From Strix aluco (lineage: Eukaryota; Chordata; Aves; Strigiformes; Strigidae), in contig NC_133935.1 in assembly GCF_031877795.1 (NCBI RefSeq), positions 71,690,303 to 71,754,302 of the forward strand: a stretch of DNA of 64,000 nucleotides, given 5' to 3'. Positions within the stretch are counted from its first letter, which is position 1. Each line of letters begins with the position of its first letter. This document shows, piece after piece, positions 24,561 through 38,000 of this stretch. Under the pieces are notes generated by a model, which saw nothing but the letters and a program-made list of their open reading frames with translations, did not search any database and was not told the DNA's origin. The translations under genes and the position numbers were made by a program.

Positions 24561-25879
24561 TGAGGTTTGCAGGCATCTCTTCTGGACACTGGTGATCAGA
24601 CCTACACGTTTTCAGTCCATAGGATGGGTAAGGATTTGAAGGTGGTCTAGAAGGTCAATGCTGTCAGTGTAAAAGCAGCCTTACTGGCTTGAGGCCATCC
24701 CACTCTTTTTGGAAAAAATAGTAAAATTCCCTGGTGATATCTTCAAATACAACCAAGAGAATGCTTAAATAAGATAATGACCTTTGTGAGTGTGGAACAG
24801 GGTGGACTGAAAGCACGAGTCCCATCACACAGAGCTCTACCACCATCCATGGCTGTGGGCTCTTCCATTTCACACCTCCCAGACTGCTAAGTTGGTCTTC
24901 ATGTGAGCAAAGTCTAGGTCCATCCTTATATTCTATTTGGATGTGACAAAAAGGATTCAACATAAACCAAGTTTCAGAGCAAGTGACAGGGGGATTAAAA
25001 TCCAAGCAGAGCATAAACATACAAGGTTAGCATCATCAAAATGAAATTACTTTCTCCTTATTGTTCTTTATAGACTGCATATTGACCATGAAAGTGAACT
25101 GTTTTCTGTAGCATGTTCAATTGAGTTCGGGAAACTTCCTTAAATCAAATTGGAAATGTTTTGAGATTTCTCAGGAGAATAAATGAGAAATAAATAGCAA
25201 AACAGCATTTTGCTGAAGTGTCTAGTCACCAGTCATCATTAGATCTGACAGACAGAACAAGTTGTTTAGAAAACTTATTGAATATGGTCTGTTATCTAGC
25301 TATGTACCAAGGTTTTATCTGATATATCTGGGTTTTTTTTTTTATATAAAAAGAACTCTTGTTGTATTTGCAACAAAAGTATCTGTTTATCCTAGGGACC
25401 TTGTTGTCTACAGTATGCTGTTTCTGAGTACTATACAATTTATTTTATGACAACATAGTTCTCTCTGTTTTAATATTGCTGTGAAAAATTAGGAACATTG
25501 CAGTTTGTTTGGTGAAGGGCAGACAAAAATCTGCTCTTATTTATGCTTGAATAAATCTAAAACAACTGTTGACTTAAGTTGCTCATCTAGATACCCACTG
25601 CTGTACCAGAGGAGAAACACATCTACAGAATGCTCATTTTTTTCCATCACGGCTGCCCCTGCATGACTGAGCCCAGGGTCCTGATGGATAATGTACAAAG
25701 ACTTTGAAAAAGTCATTGTCCTCCAGCCTAGATCTTCAGCCTTGTTCTGTCCCTAGCTCCCGCCTTTCTCTGCTGTGCTACAGAGATGCAGAAACATCAG
25801 AAACCTTTTCCCTGGGTAGGAACTTGCAGGCCACGATCCAGGCACTTAAGCTTCTTCTGGATAAATTATATAGAGCTCT
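24561..25879. other. Intergenic DNA, nothing recognised
   Basis: AT-rich, with open frames up to 118 codons lacking any recognisable domain. Confidence 0.5.
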
Positions 25880-26690
25880 TGGCATTCTCTAAGCTTTTCC
25901 AGACTTCAAATCATTCTTGCAGTACTTTTCTGAGTCCTTTCCAATTTATCAGTGTACTCTTTAAACCGGGGATCCAAGAAGTGGTCAGTTTGTTCCAGTA
26001 ATGCTCTTGCTAATGCCTCACAGAGTGATAATTTCTTTTCCTGCCTCTCATCAATATTTTCTTCCCATGCAGCCAAGGATTGCTTTAGCACTTTAGCCAC
26101 TTGGCTAGACTGGGAGCCCATCAGCAGTCAGCTATCCACCGTGAAACCATTTCTTGGCCATTGCTTGCTGAAATACAGTCCCGAGTCCTATCACTGGTAC
26201 CTGTATAAAAATATTCCAACTACGCAGTTCTGTCTCCAGCAATTCAGTCCAACATCCAAAGGAAGCCCAGACTCTGTGCCATCAGATAGCTCTGGAGGAC
26301 TGCCCTTTATCACCTGACACCCTGCCCCCTGCTTCTTACAGCCAGGTCTACTGGGGTGTATTTGCACCCCAGCTGCGGGGGATGTTGATGAGAACAGGAC
26401 CATGAACAGACACTTTGTGAAATCCCAGTGAGCACACTCCACCGGGAGGCTGGTTTCTCAGATATAATTACTTTCTGAGATCTGTCCATTAGCCAATTTC
26501 TGAGCCTTTTGATAGGGGTTTGTATTGCCTTGTGTACAGAAATGTGAGGGTTTTTTTAACAGAACGACATGCATTATCAAATTAAATGCCTTATAGTGCC
26601 AAGTTTGGCAATGCTGTTACTTTTATCAGTCAAACTGCATCTCAAAGAAAAAGCAATATCAAGTTCGACAGAAATACCACTCAGCACTCA
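25880..26690 (-). mobile_element. Old CR1-type LINE fragment
   Basis: Read on plus, the landmarks are those of an antisense CR1 of an old, turtle-like or L3-like type: CTTTCCAATTTATCAGTG near 25937, GCTAATGCCTCACAGAGTG near 26010, GAGAACAGGACCATGAACAG near 26390 and AAATTAAATGCCTTATAG near 26580. The last corresponds to the RT motif-A region. Stop codons and frame shifts occur throughout. One 71-codon piece (25906-26121 minus) covers the region just before the CR1 C-terminus. Confidence 0.6.
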
Positions 26691-28239
26691 TTTGCCTATG
26701 CATACAAAAAAGCAATCAATCTGCAAAACCTCAGCAAATAAGAAAATATATTCAGTTATTTAAATTTTCAAAGAAAAATCTTTAGTTCATCCGCTTTGCA
26801 ATATTCCTGAAAACAGAAAGGTTTTTACTCCTTCTTGATATTCAGCAACTCCCATAACATCTGAAACAGCTAATTTCACTCTCAAGCCATTTAAAGCAGA
26901 TGGATTGTAGTCATGCACAAAACTCTCTAATGAATAAGTAAAACTACAGTTACTTATTATATTATATAATAGCCATTTGTAAAGAACTGATCACTGAAGC
27001 AGTTGAAGTTTTCAGTTTCTCTCTGCCTTGCTTTATTTAATTGCCTTTGTCTGTCTCAGTTTTGTTGTGCATTTACTGCCATCCAGTGTTTCTGTGAGAT
27101 ATGACTCCACCATCCTCTATGAAAAGCTAACCCAAAGCAAGAATATTTGGCTCTTAACAAATTCACTGACCTTATTTGCAGAAGTGCTACAGGTATTTTA
27201 CAGCAATAAGCCAGTGCATGGCTCCACTGTAGCAGTGTTTTGAAAAGATGCGATATCTGACTGTGTTGACAGCTTCATAATGATGGAACTCCGATTTTCA
27301 AACCCTGCGGGAAGGGCTCTGTCTGCCCAGCATTGGAGGGGGCTGATTTGAGCTGCTGTTTTGCAGGTGTTGAAGAGAAGAGCTTTCATGATGAGTACTT
27401 TAAATAATGGTTTGCTTTGGTTTTAAGATGTTAATCTTTTCGTTGTGGGTTGTTTTGTTTTTTTTTTTAAATTCCCTGCACATGCTTTTCTTTTGCATTC
27501 TGTAGCCTGCAAGTATTCAGCGAGTGTGCTACTTCTGCTTCCCTGAAAGATAAAGGTCTGTACTTGAAAAGCATCCATCTTACTGGGATGATTTCTTTCT
27601 TTTCTTTTTTCTTTTTGGGCAAAAATCACGCTTCATAAGATCTGCACATTTTTATACAGTGTCTAAGAAAGTTAAAGTAGTACAGATTATCATTTCTAAA
27701 AGATCCAGAATTTTCATGTTTTCATGAAATGTCAGGTGGGGTTCATAATGAACAGTCCATGTAACAACAACAAAAAAATGGTACTCCCACATTTTACTAA
27801 TTTTAATAAGTCTGAATGTTTTAATTCTGTAAGGAATAAACCATCTGGGGCTTTGGAAAGGCCAAAAATGTTACTACAGATCTCATAAGGAGGTAGGGAG
27901 AAGATGGATCAGATAAAATGAGAAGTTAGTGCTGTGAGCTGGGAAGGCAGGCTCAATCCTGATCCTGGCCAAGTCATTCAGACCATGTGTTTTAAGCTCT
28001 GTACATACTCCTTGGTTTGGGTGGGTATGAGATACCTACATAGCTTTATGTATCCAGCTTTCAAGGTTTACCAGCTAGTAGCATTTTCCTTATTGCAACC
28101 ATATAATACAGTGTGGTGAAAATGTATTTTAGGAGACGTGTATATTTGTGTATTTAAACTAATGTTTATTTTGCTTTGTATGGTGATTTAAGGAAGCCAG
28201 AACTTGTAGTGTATAGCACTTAACCACATTTTTTTAGTG
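26691..28239. other. Intergenic DNA, nothing recognised
   Basis: AT-rich sequence with only short chance frames and a few short homopolymer runs. Confidence 0.5.
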
Positions 28240-28435
28240 TGTGGTAGGTCAAATACTGGAACAGGCTGCCCAGAGAACTTGTAGGCTTTCCATCCGTGGA
28301 TATATTCAAAGGCTGACTGGACGTGGTCCTGAGCAACATGCTGTGACTGACTCTGCTCTGAGCAGGGGATGGACTAGACAGTCTCCAGAGGTGCTTCAAG
28401 CCTCAGTGATTTGTGGTTGTATGGTACGATATATA
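28240..28435 (+). mobile_element. CR1 LINE 3' end fragment
   Basis: Contains the CR1 C-terminal and 3' UTR landmarks: TGGAACAGGCTGCCCAGAGA near 28258, GATATATTCAAAGGCTGACTGG near 28301 (20-base core) and GATGGACTAGACAGTCTCC near 28367. The terminal octamer repeats are decayed. It is only the last 200 bp, as expected for strong 5' truncation. Confidence 0.85.
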
Positions 28436-29284
28436 GGTTTGTCCTGAAGCAAAATTTTGTATAGATGCGGGAAAATAGAGTACACCAATCCTAGTCAAAA
28501 TCATAGCCAAACAGTTTAATTATGTTCATGAGCTAACAACTTTTCATTTTCTGTTAAGATAATGAACCTCTAATGACACAGCAACTCATAATAGCATTCA
28601 TAAATATCACATAATTTAACTTCCAATATACTCAAATGTTCAAGTACATGCTTAAGTATCAGAATAACCCTACTGTGACCGATACTCAGATTTAGGCAAA
28701 GCACATATCAGATGAACACATAAACTTTAATTCTTTTAACACATTCACTGCTCTGGTATCTGTATTCCAGACCACAGAGCTGGCTAATAAAAGACAAAAT
28801 GAAAGTTATATGGATACTAGAAGTTGGTGTGTGTCCAGGTGAGATAGAAGTGAACTGGGAAACTGAGAGCCAAAAGAGGGAAAAACTGGCCCAGAAAACA
28901 CTTTCTGGTACAACCATAAATTCCCCATGTAAAACTTCAAGCATATGCAGTTCAGCTGCTCCACATATCCCAGGTAAGTTTGGCCTCAGACTGGAAATAT
29001 AGAGTATTTTCACTTTTACAGCTATGTTTAACCAGGAAGGCTGACATATGTGAAGCCTCTCAGCTATCCTGATCCAGTTTTCCTGATCATCTGGTCCTTG
29101 CCCAGCACAGCACCACAGAGGTCACCCCATCTCCAGGAGCACATGTCCTGGCAGGCATAGCGCTCCATGAGCACCAAAGCCTTCATCTCCCCTTACCATG
29201 AATCCACCCTACACATATACCTCCCTCAGCCTTCTCTATCTCCTTGAGTAGAAAAAAAAAAAGCCTCCACAGCTCTCACCTGCA
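28436..29284. other. Intergenic DNA, nothing recognised
   Basis: Spacer between two CR1 3' ends. An overlapping pair of open frames (101 codons minus, 67 plus) at 28708-29013 has no recognisable features. Confidence 0.5.
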
Positions 29285-29568
29285 TGATAGGACAAGAGGT
29301 AATGGTTTTAAATTAAAAGAGAGTAGATTTAGACTAGATATAAGGAAGAAATTTTTTACAATGAGGGTGATGAAACACTGGAACAGGTTGCACACAGAGA
29401 TAGTAGATGATCCGTCCCTGGAAACATTCAAGGTCAGGCTGGACAGGGCTCTGAGCAGTCTGACCTAGTTGAAGATGTCTCTGCTCCTTGCAAGGGGAGT
29501 TGGACTAGATGGCCTTTAAAGTCCCTTCCAATCCAAACCATCCTATGACTCTATGGTTCTGTGATGTG
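29285..29568 (+). mobile_element. CR1 LINE 3' end fragment with tail
   Basis: Opens in the coding part (GATAGGACAAGAGGTAATGG, giving DRTRGNGFKL) and continues through the C-terminal VMKHWNRLH- and LETFKVRLD-like residues to the CR1 stop region. The 3' UTR follows (GGACTAGATGGCCTTTAAAG) and it ends in GGTTCTGTGATG, a relic of the octamer tail. A 74-codon frame covers the C-terminus. It is 5'-truncated to about 280 bp. Confidence 0.93.
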
Positions 29569-32500
29569 AATACTCAAATCACCACATGCACCTGAGCAGT
29601 GGTGCTATACTGCCGCTGAATGCTCTTTGCTTAGTTTCTGTCCCACAGCAGCAGGAAGCTAAAAGAAAATGCTGAATGCAATGTTCCAGTGTTTGATTTT
29701 GTGTTATATTTGACTTTAAAAATCATGTTAATTAAAAATCTTTGCCTCGATTAGTCTCCATGGCTTAGAGAATTTCAACTGAACCTTTAAAAAAAATTCT
29801 TTCCCCCTTTAGCATTGGTTCTAATTTTGCTTTATTTTCAGAGTGGTGATTCAAAGAGGTTTAATCTGATTCACTTTGGTTTTTAATTAGTTCCAAATTC
29901 AGATGGTTTTACATCCTTCAAATGCCTCAAACAGTGATGGTAGGGAAATGCAGATCCATTCTAATAACCAAAACCACCTGTCCTGAAGACTTCCACCCTC
30001 ATCTAAAGCAAAACACCAAAAGCACAAAAATCTCAAACAGGACTTTGCTGAGAACCTGTATAGGAGACTTAAACCCTGAGGAGCAAACTGTAGTTTTTTA
30101 ATCTTCAGCAGAAAACAAAACTAATTATCTCTCTCTACAGCTTAAAAAATATCACAGACACATAAAAGAAATAGCTTGGGGTTTGCGATTCACAGGGGTA
30201 GGAGGGAGGTTGTTTGTTGGTCTCACTTTTTTTTTTAAACAAAAGGTAGAGTCTGATCCTATGGATGGACACACCAGCAGCTTTTCCACCCACGTGGGCT
30301 CATGTATGTCTAAATGATGCTCTTCATTCTAGCCTGGCCCCAGATTGTCCTGAATGGAAGTACTGAGATCTGAATGAGCTTTTATACTGCACTGCCCACA
30401 GCTCTAAATGGAAAACTGATCATTTAAGCCTATTTAAAACTACTAAAAAGAACATGTAACACACTGCATGCTGAAATCACAGAACCACAGAAAATAAGCT
30501 TGGTTTTGAAGCAGCAGGAAAAGAATGGGTTTGGTTTTTTCTGCATGTGTCTGTAAAATTGGGCAAAGAGAGACCCCTTTGCCTTTTCTGGTCAGTGATA
30601 TCTTTACAAGATGGTTTGAAATGCCATTTCTTCCAAAGTTTCATCTGACCTGTTTCCAGATGCCTGCACTATCTGTGTCTCGGCTCCGTATTTCACCATG
30701 GCCTAGCCTGTTATTCATACTGTTGGATTTGTTACAGTATGTAACCTACCTGTTTTCATGCTTAGTTTCTTCTCCTGAATTCTTGAAGAACTTGACTCTG
30801 AATAATTCTTGACCTTATACATCTGCTGACATGGAAGTATTTACAGGCTATGAGGCTATCCCATCAACATTCCTTCCTGTACTGCATCACTCCAAGTTTC
30901 TTCAGGAGGTCCTCCTCATGTTACCCAGATTTTAAATTCTCTTTGGTTTGTGCTTTTCCTATTCTTTTAGAAACTCTGTGAACCACATCAATCCCTTTCT
31001 CTGCATTTTTAATTTTCTTTCTGGATCTAAAATGAGCGTTGGCAGCTAAACATGGGATGGACACTCCATAGCCTTGGCAGACCTAGGCATTAAAACAAGA
31101 GAAGGAAAGGAAAAAAAAACTTGCTTTGACTTTAGCCATGAAGAACGTTTGCTTGCTTCCTGTGTGATTGTACTCAGAAATCTCTTTAGTCATTTCATGG
31201 TGCCTGATTAGACATAAATCCCACTAAACCTAAAAATACTAATTGGGCCCTGTCTTGTGTGAGAGTAATCTGAGAGTCAACACAGCTCCTTGAAGGTAAC
31301 ATAGCACAAGTAAATTCATCACACAGAAATGTGGTAGCTTGCATGAGTCTCCTATCTCAAGTTGGAATTTGGTGCCATTACCAAACAGGTTTATAAAGAT
31401 CATCAGGAGCTTTCTCTCAGAAGGATTTTTTTTGGTTTAGCATGACTGTGGGTAAATGATGGGAGATGTAGTTCTACCAAAGAGAGGATACTTGGGGCCT
31501 CAGCCCTTCATACATTCTTAGGAGGCTTACAGAGACAAATGAGAGAAAGCAAAGTAGTTTGCTGCCTAATTGGCACTCCTTCCCCGGGATTTTTGGCTAT
31601 GAGGTAGAAAAGCCCAAAGACTAATGCCACAGGGGAAAATGGGAGCAAAGAGCATGTGAACTCATACCCCCATGGACTGTAGCTTCAGGGACAGGTACGT
31701 ACTATAGATCACAGCTTGAAGCAAAAGTGTCTAGATGTTTCCAAATTAGATGATCTTTTTGAACAATTTGTTCAGATTTTTATGTGTGCTCACGTGAATA
31801 TTCCAGCCTGCATCAGGACAAAACAACAAATGTTGAAGAACTCATTTTTCCCCTGGGACGAAAAACCTAATTTCTACTTGGCTGTAGAAAATAAACAATC
31901 CACAGTAGCTTAGAGGCTTAATTAAAAGTAGACTATACCTGTGGTAAGAACTGGCAAACATTGACTTTTTAATGGCTTCTGTGAGCAATCAAAAAAACCA
32001 AACAAACCTGCTTAACTTCACAGTGTAAGGAGAAAAGCACTTCTGACAAACAGTTGGGCTTTGGGACCCTGACCTTTGCTGATGGTACCCTTGGAGATAA
32101 GCAAGACCAAGACAAGCACTTAAGTGATGCACAGGTTAGAAAATATTACCTTAATGAGATGTATTTTATAGAGCTGTGTGTTTTTACTACCAGGCCATGA
32201 TTAAGACCTAATGAAAAACAGAAATAGAAGTGCTTTTGAGATGGTGGAAACAAAATTTATTGCCACCACTGGTTGAACAGCAAGGGGATCTAAGCCGGTT
32301 TCCCAGCACTTGCTGTGCAGGCAGGGAGCCACTGTGAAACGATGCAGCTGGCCACCTTGTGGAAAATGCAGTGACACTCAGCAGAGATTACATGGGCAGG
32401 ATTTTAAAGAAATTACAGTAAAACCTTCAGAGTTTATTTTAAAGGATTGTTTATTGTGAACCTTCTAAGAAAGACCCTCACTTGCTCTAAGGACTGGCTC

Positions 32501-35039
32501 ACAAGTAAATAGAAAGCCATCATTGTAGAGCTGAATAGGATTGTGCTGTCCTTAATACACATTCCTGTAAGAAGAAGTAATTAATAGCTTTGAACAGGAT
32601 ATCAGATGAGCAGAAAACAGTTCCTATCAAACTCTCATCCTTGCTGCCACTCTAAAACACACTCTAAGACTCACTCCATTTGTGTGAATGATTTCTAAAT
32701 GGCCCATTTGTTTAAAAGTCCCTTTTTGCTGCCCTGAATCTCCCTCCTAGAAAGAGCCACATTTCACATTCATAGTAGTTCTGCAGCTTGTAGACACCCT
32801 ACAAGCATAGCGCTGGTTCGTGGCTGCTGCATTCACCAGCTTGCAATGAAGTTCATTCCACACTGATTCATTACTAGGGAGAAGATGCAATAGCAAATTC
32901 TTTCAGTCTTGCTGACTTGTTCATCTGTTAGTCAAATAAACAGAGGGGTAAGCTGGTTAATTAGGTAACAGGAAGGCTTTCCTCATTGAAACATCACATG
33001 CAATAAATAACCATTCAGTGGGTTTTCGTTTGTTCTCTTGATTATTCCATCTCTGTAACAAAGAGAATTCATCTGGTCTTCTGTTTAAATGAAGAAGAAA
33101 AGATATATAGTCATTTGTACCGAAGTCATATGGTGGAAACCTAAGATGTTGAAGAAAGATTATAATGGAAAATAAACCACACACAATTTATAACTGACTT
33201 TAATCCTTTTTCTTCTTTCTTTTAGACAAGCTCATTACAGAAGGAGAACTGAATTTCTGCAGTAGCTGCCTTCACTCACAGGCCTCTGATGAGCAATCAG
33301 CACTGTGCACTGAAGCATGAAGTTTATATGTGTACAGAAATTCACAGTTCAACAAATTCCCCAGATCAACCTGGAGATGGAATAACAACAGAATTAGATG
33401 TGTTATTACAGATAGTGACCCAACACCTTCATTCTTCATCTTTCATTTACTTTTCCCTTTGCCTGCATCCAAAATGACAAGCTGAGTCTGTCTTCACTCA
33501 GTCACTTCTGTGATGAAGTGTTTGATAAAATTTCTGCAGGCCAAAAATATTATTGCTTTCTTTTTAATTTTGATGTTGTTTTTCTTATGTTACTATTCAC
33601 ATAGAAGCCACATATGGATGGAAGAGATAAAGTGTCACATTGTACAGGCTTTCAATTAAAAATTGCATGAAAGATCCTTGCATTTGTTCTGCTTTTCTAA
33701 GAGGAATCACTGGGTGATTTTATCTTTGCCAGTGAAAGCAACAACAATTTCAGATGCCAACAGGTGAGATAATTTTAGTATCTCTTGACATCTACAAAGC
33801 AAATTTCTCATCCAAATATATCTACTCCCCACAAGCCTCACACTGTGTCCCTGGCCATCATGCTCTCCAAATGGCAGCTCCAGCTCCTCTATGCTGCACA
33901 AGCAACAGCGATGGGCACCTCTGTGACACTGACAAGAGGGAGCCAAAATGCTGGTGTCTCTGGGCTGACCCTGGTTTCTGTCAGGGTGATCAGCAGTCTG
34001 CTGGGGTAGGCAGATACTAGTATTAAATTACAAGGACTTATTAGGTCCAGGATTTTTAGTGTATCTTGGCTTCCCTTCTTCAAACTAGTCTGTAAGGCTT
34101 GCAAAGGCATTAACTTCTTTCTGAGGCACTGGGGAGAAGGACATCAGTGCTCTTAGGGTTGTAGAAAGTGAACCTGAAATCCCTAGGAGCCTTTTTGACA
34201 AGATCCCTTCATTTAATATATGGCAAAGTATATTATATGTATACATATATTCTGAGGTAAAGTAAGGAAAGGGTATCAGTCTCAGTTTTGGATTCACTGA
34301 AAACACTTCAAGCATCTCTCCTACAGAAGATGGATCCAAGAGCAAGCCTTGCATTAGTGAGGCATTGCTGGGCCACGATGACACTGGAGGGGTTTTCTGG
34401 AAGGTGCTGCCTGACTCCCAGCTTTGCAGAACCTCTTTTCTGGAGTGGGACATCCCACAATGCATCACATGCTGCCAACCAGGCTGTCAGAGCTACATGT
34501 TCATGAATAACTAATACATTTACCCACAGGTAAAGGGAGGAAGGTCAGCAAAAAAACACCATAAAATCAATATCTAGCTTTTTTTTCTTTTTCACACCAT
34601 TTACTACAGCTGGAACCAGTGGCAGACAGAGCCTAAAGCCAGGTGCTGGGACAAGAGTACTTCCAGTCATGCCTCCTGTCATACAAAGGCTGCCACAGCA
34701 GCTGTAAGCAGCAGCCTGCTGCCTCTGAAATTAGTTTCCTCACTTGTTGGGTGACCCAGGATATAACAAGATCTCCATTTTCAGAAGTAAAAGAGAATTT
34801 GGCCTTTTGAATAGCAGGTGATACTTCTATATTTCAGTTCAAACTTCTTTTCTTAACAGGCAAATGACAGTGGCTTTTAGATTTCAGGTGCCTCATAAAA
34901 ATATTCAGAGTTGCTTTAATAACCCATATCTGTCATATCTGGGACTGCAGATTGCTCTCACCTCTTACAAGTCTTAGGCCAAAGTAATATCAGCAACACC
35001 AGTATCACAGAGTCTGCCACTTCACCTTTTTTATTTTAT
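29569..35039. other. Intergenic DNA, nothing recognised
   Basis: Long AT-rich block. Open frames up to about 127 codons (34085-34468 minus) show no domain, and none is bounded by convincing splice sites. The ATCACAGAACCACAGAA string at 30477 looks like a bare antisense CR1 tail but has no body attached. Confidence 0.45.
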
Positions 35040-38000
35040 TTTGTTACCTTAACTCTTCCCCTTCTCCCTCCCTCCCCCCAGTTAGTCAATACTTTCAAGA
35101 TTTTTGGTCACTAAAATCTCTTTTATGTAATACATATTCCATTAAACAAGAGATTTTGGAGACACATCCTTGATGTATGAGCTTAGTAAGGATGAATTTG
35201 TAATGGACGCAGTTTGTAGGGAAATGGCACCGCAGGGTGTGCACATTGCTGGGTCAGACCTGTTTTCATGTCCCACATCCCACTGGCCAAGGGGTGATGG
35301 CTGTCGCCTGCCTGTGCCAACGATGTCTCACTGGTACGTCATCCAGTATCATCTGTCCCCGTACAAGGTCTGTCAGCTAGGTGGGGGTATCCTTCCAAAT
35401 GCTGGAGGGCATCACAACTTCTGCTGACATCAATAACTAAAACTGCCCTGTGCAATGATTCTTATGGATAAGAAACACAATTACTTTATTCACTAAAAGA
35501 ATAAATACATTACCATATTTTGAAATAGTGCCCAAAAGACTAAAAGAAATGCAGGTGTGCCTGGACAGTGCCAGCTTCCCCCACTGGTGTTGCTTGAAGG
35601 CTCCTCTCCTGCTTCTCCCTCCCTCAGCCCAGCAGGTCATCCTCCATAGCCATCAGCTCTATGGAGCTCACCAGGCACTTCACACTCCAGCATTAGTGAA
35701 GCTTTTCATTAATTTAAAGTCCTCTAGCAAAGGCATATGTCCTGACAGGCAGAGAGGTGTCCTATGGTGAGTGCTGGGGTTTTCTCCCTGTCTGCTGCCC
35801 TTTCAAGCCCTGCAGTTGAGATCTCCTTCAGGTCCCCCAATTAGCTTCCTAATTCAAAGCTACTGGCCCCCAAGCACAGCATTACCCCTGCAGTTCTTCA
35901 GATGAAGTGCTGAGAGTGGTGGCACATGGAGTTCCACCACTCAGCTTTATGGCTGTGAGGACTTGAGGGTCCAAGAAATTTGGGAACCAGGTTAACATCT
36001 TCAGAGGTTTCCCTTCCCTGGTACTGCTGCACTGGGGCCAGATTCCTCAAAGAGCACATGTTTGATGGCACACCAGTGATGGAGGAGACCCTGAAGGTAT
36101 TTTAATTAGTTCAAGCTAGCTTATTCTACCACAGGGGATCACCAAAGTCCCACAGCTTTATCATCACAGAGCTCTGAACTGATACATCTAATAGCAGTCT
36201 GTGTCAGATCTGTTTGCCATTAAATCATTAACCATTAAATCATTAGTGGTCCATAAAAATTGAATATAAACCAGGCTACTATTTACCAGACTTTGGCCAT
36301 TTCCTAATCTCATGAAACACACAAAAATAGCTATGCTAATGATATTGTTATGAATCTGGTTTTCTTGCTCATGATTATAATTTTAAAGTGGCTTAAATGG
36401 ACTAGTAATCACCATAGCAACAAAGCAGCAGTCAGGAGGACTACTATCAAGAGAATTTGGTGTCTTAAAAGGGTATGTGGTTTTTTTACATCTTTTCAAT
36501 AAAGCCTGGGTTTCTTCTGATTTTGAACCTGGTAACACACTAGAAAGAAACAGGAAGAAAATATGAGCATTCTCACGATAAGGCCCTGAATATCCCCAAA
36601 CCTACACTTCTCATTTATTGATGAAAAGTTTAAAGGGCATAAATAGAAAAATAAGTAGGAATTAGTACATCAGGATTGGGGTAAATAACACGTTCCAATA
36701 GCAAAAAGGCAATGTTGCCCCTGGGAAAGCAAATAACAGGTCTAGAAGAAGACCACAGTGTCTTGCTGTACCTCAGGCTTCAGGGTTTTTTTTAATAATG
36801 ACTTTTCCTGCTTCTGCCTCCTCCTCCTCCTTCCATTGGTAAACACTCACTTAAAATGACCTGTCATGGCATAAATCACAGTCTAACATCGTTATTTGAG
36901 TTGTACCTTAGACATTGGCAACCACAGTTCACCTTAGAGATGAGATATAAAAATTTTTTATAAAGTGTGTTCTACTTCCTGACTTTAAAAGTTTAGATCT
37001 GTCTACAAAAAATAATGACATTGACATAGCTATCATTGTCTGTTGTCTCTTTCCTACCCTTCCCTGTTTCTGGAAAGCTTGATAGATCTCAGGAAGAAGC
37101 AAACTGAGTCAAAGAGATGTAACAAAACTGTTTACAAACCTTTTTTTTTTTTTTTTTTTTAATATTGAATTATATCTGCACATATGCCTGACAAATGCTC
37201 TGGATAAAAACTCTTCCTATGAAAACTGAGCCAGCTGCAGCTGTGGACAGAGTGCTGAGAGGTTCCTCTGCCACAAGCCCTTCACCAGCGCATGGCAGCA
37301 GGGCTCGAGGCTCTGGGTCCTGAGCTGAGAAGCAGAGAGGAAGCCAGAGGCCAGTTTCTCATTGGCCAGATCCTACCCCCACTTTACATTATCTTGTGAA
37401 GCCACTGACCACAGCAGGGCTCCGGGCTTCCCAAACAGAAAGACAGCTTGTCCTCCCCAAAATGCCTGACAGCAGTTGTTCTATTTAGGCACTAAATAGG
37501 CAAAATAGACAGCAGTTACAGGCAAGATGTCTGCCTGCATGCAGACATCATTTAGCAGCCTTAGAGGACAGGGTTTTGCAGTACACAGTCCCTTCTGACC
37601 CTATAAAAATGCAGTGGTGAGTATTTTCTGCTCTGGAGGGGCTGCCCCTTGGCATGCCCCAGTGCCATGCAGCACAGGGACCGTGCCCTGACAGTCAAGG
37701 CACAAGGCAGGTGTACTCCACAGGGTTTGGAGTCCAGGAGCGAGCCACGGGCAGAGGACAGGCTGGGGGAGAGGTAGACAGCTCCCCCCAGCCATGCCTG
37801 GGTTGCTCAAGTTACTGATTAAACACAACAGACATTGCAGCCTTGATGGCAAAGACCTTTTCCCAGATATTTCCAGTCTGCTCACCTTGCTGGAGCCTGG
37901 GGAAGCTGCACACATCCTGCTGGAGATGAGGCCTCTTCATCCCTCCCCACCCTGCCTACAGCTGCCAGACTTTTACATTGGGAGGTGTGAGAAATTATAT

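Noticed and set aside
30474..30500. Short ATCACAGAACCACAGAA string resembling an antisense CR1 tail
   Set aside because: No CR1 body sequence is attached on the expected side, so it is too short to call an element.
35170..35427. 85-codon plus frame beginning MMYELSKDEF
   Set aside because: No recognisable domain and no supporting splice sites. The resemblance to a coding exon is superficial.
36217..36245. Two-unit tandem CCATTAAATCATTA
   Set aside because: Only two AT-rich units; not enough to call an array.
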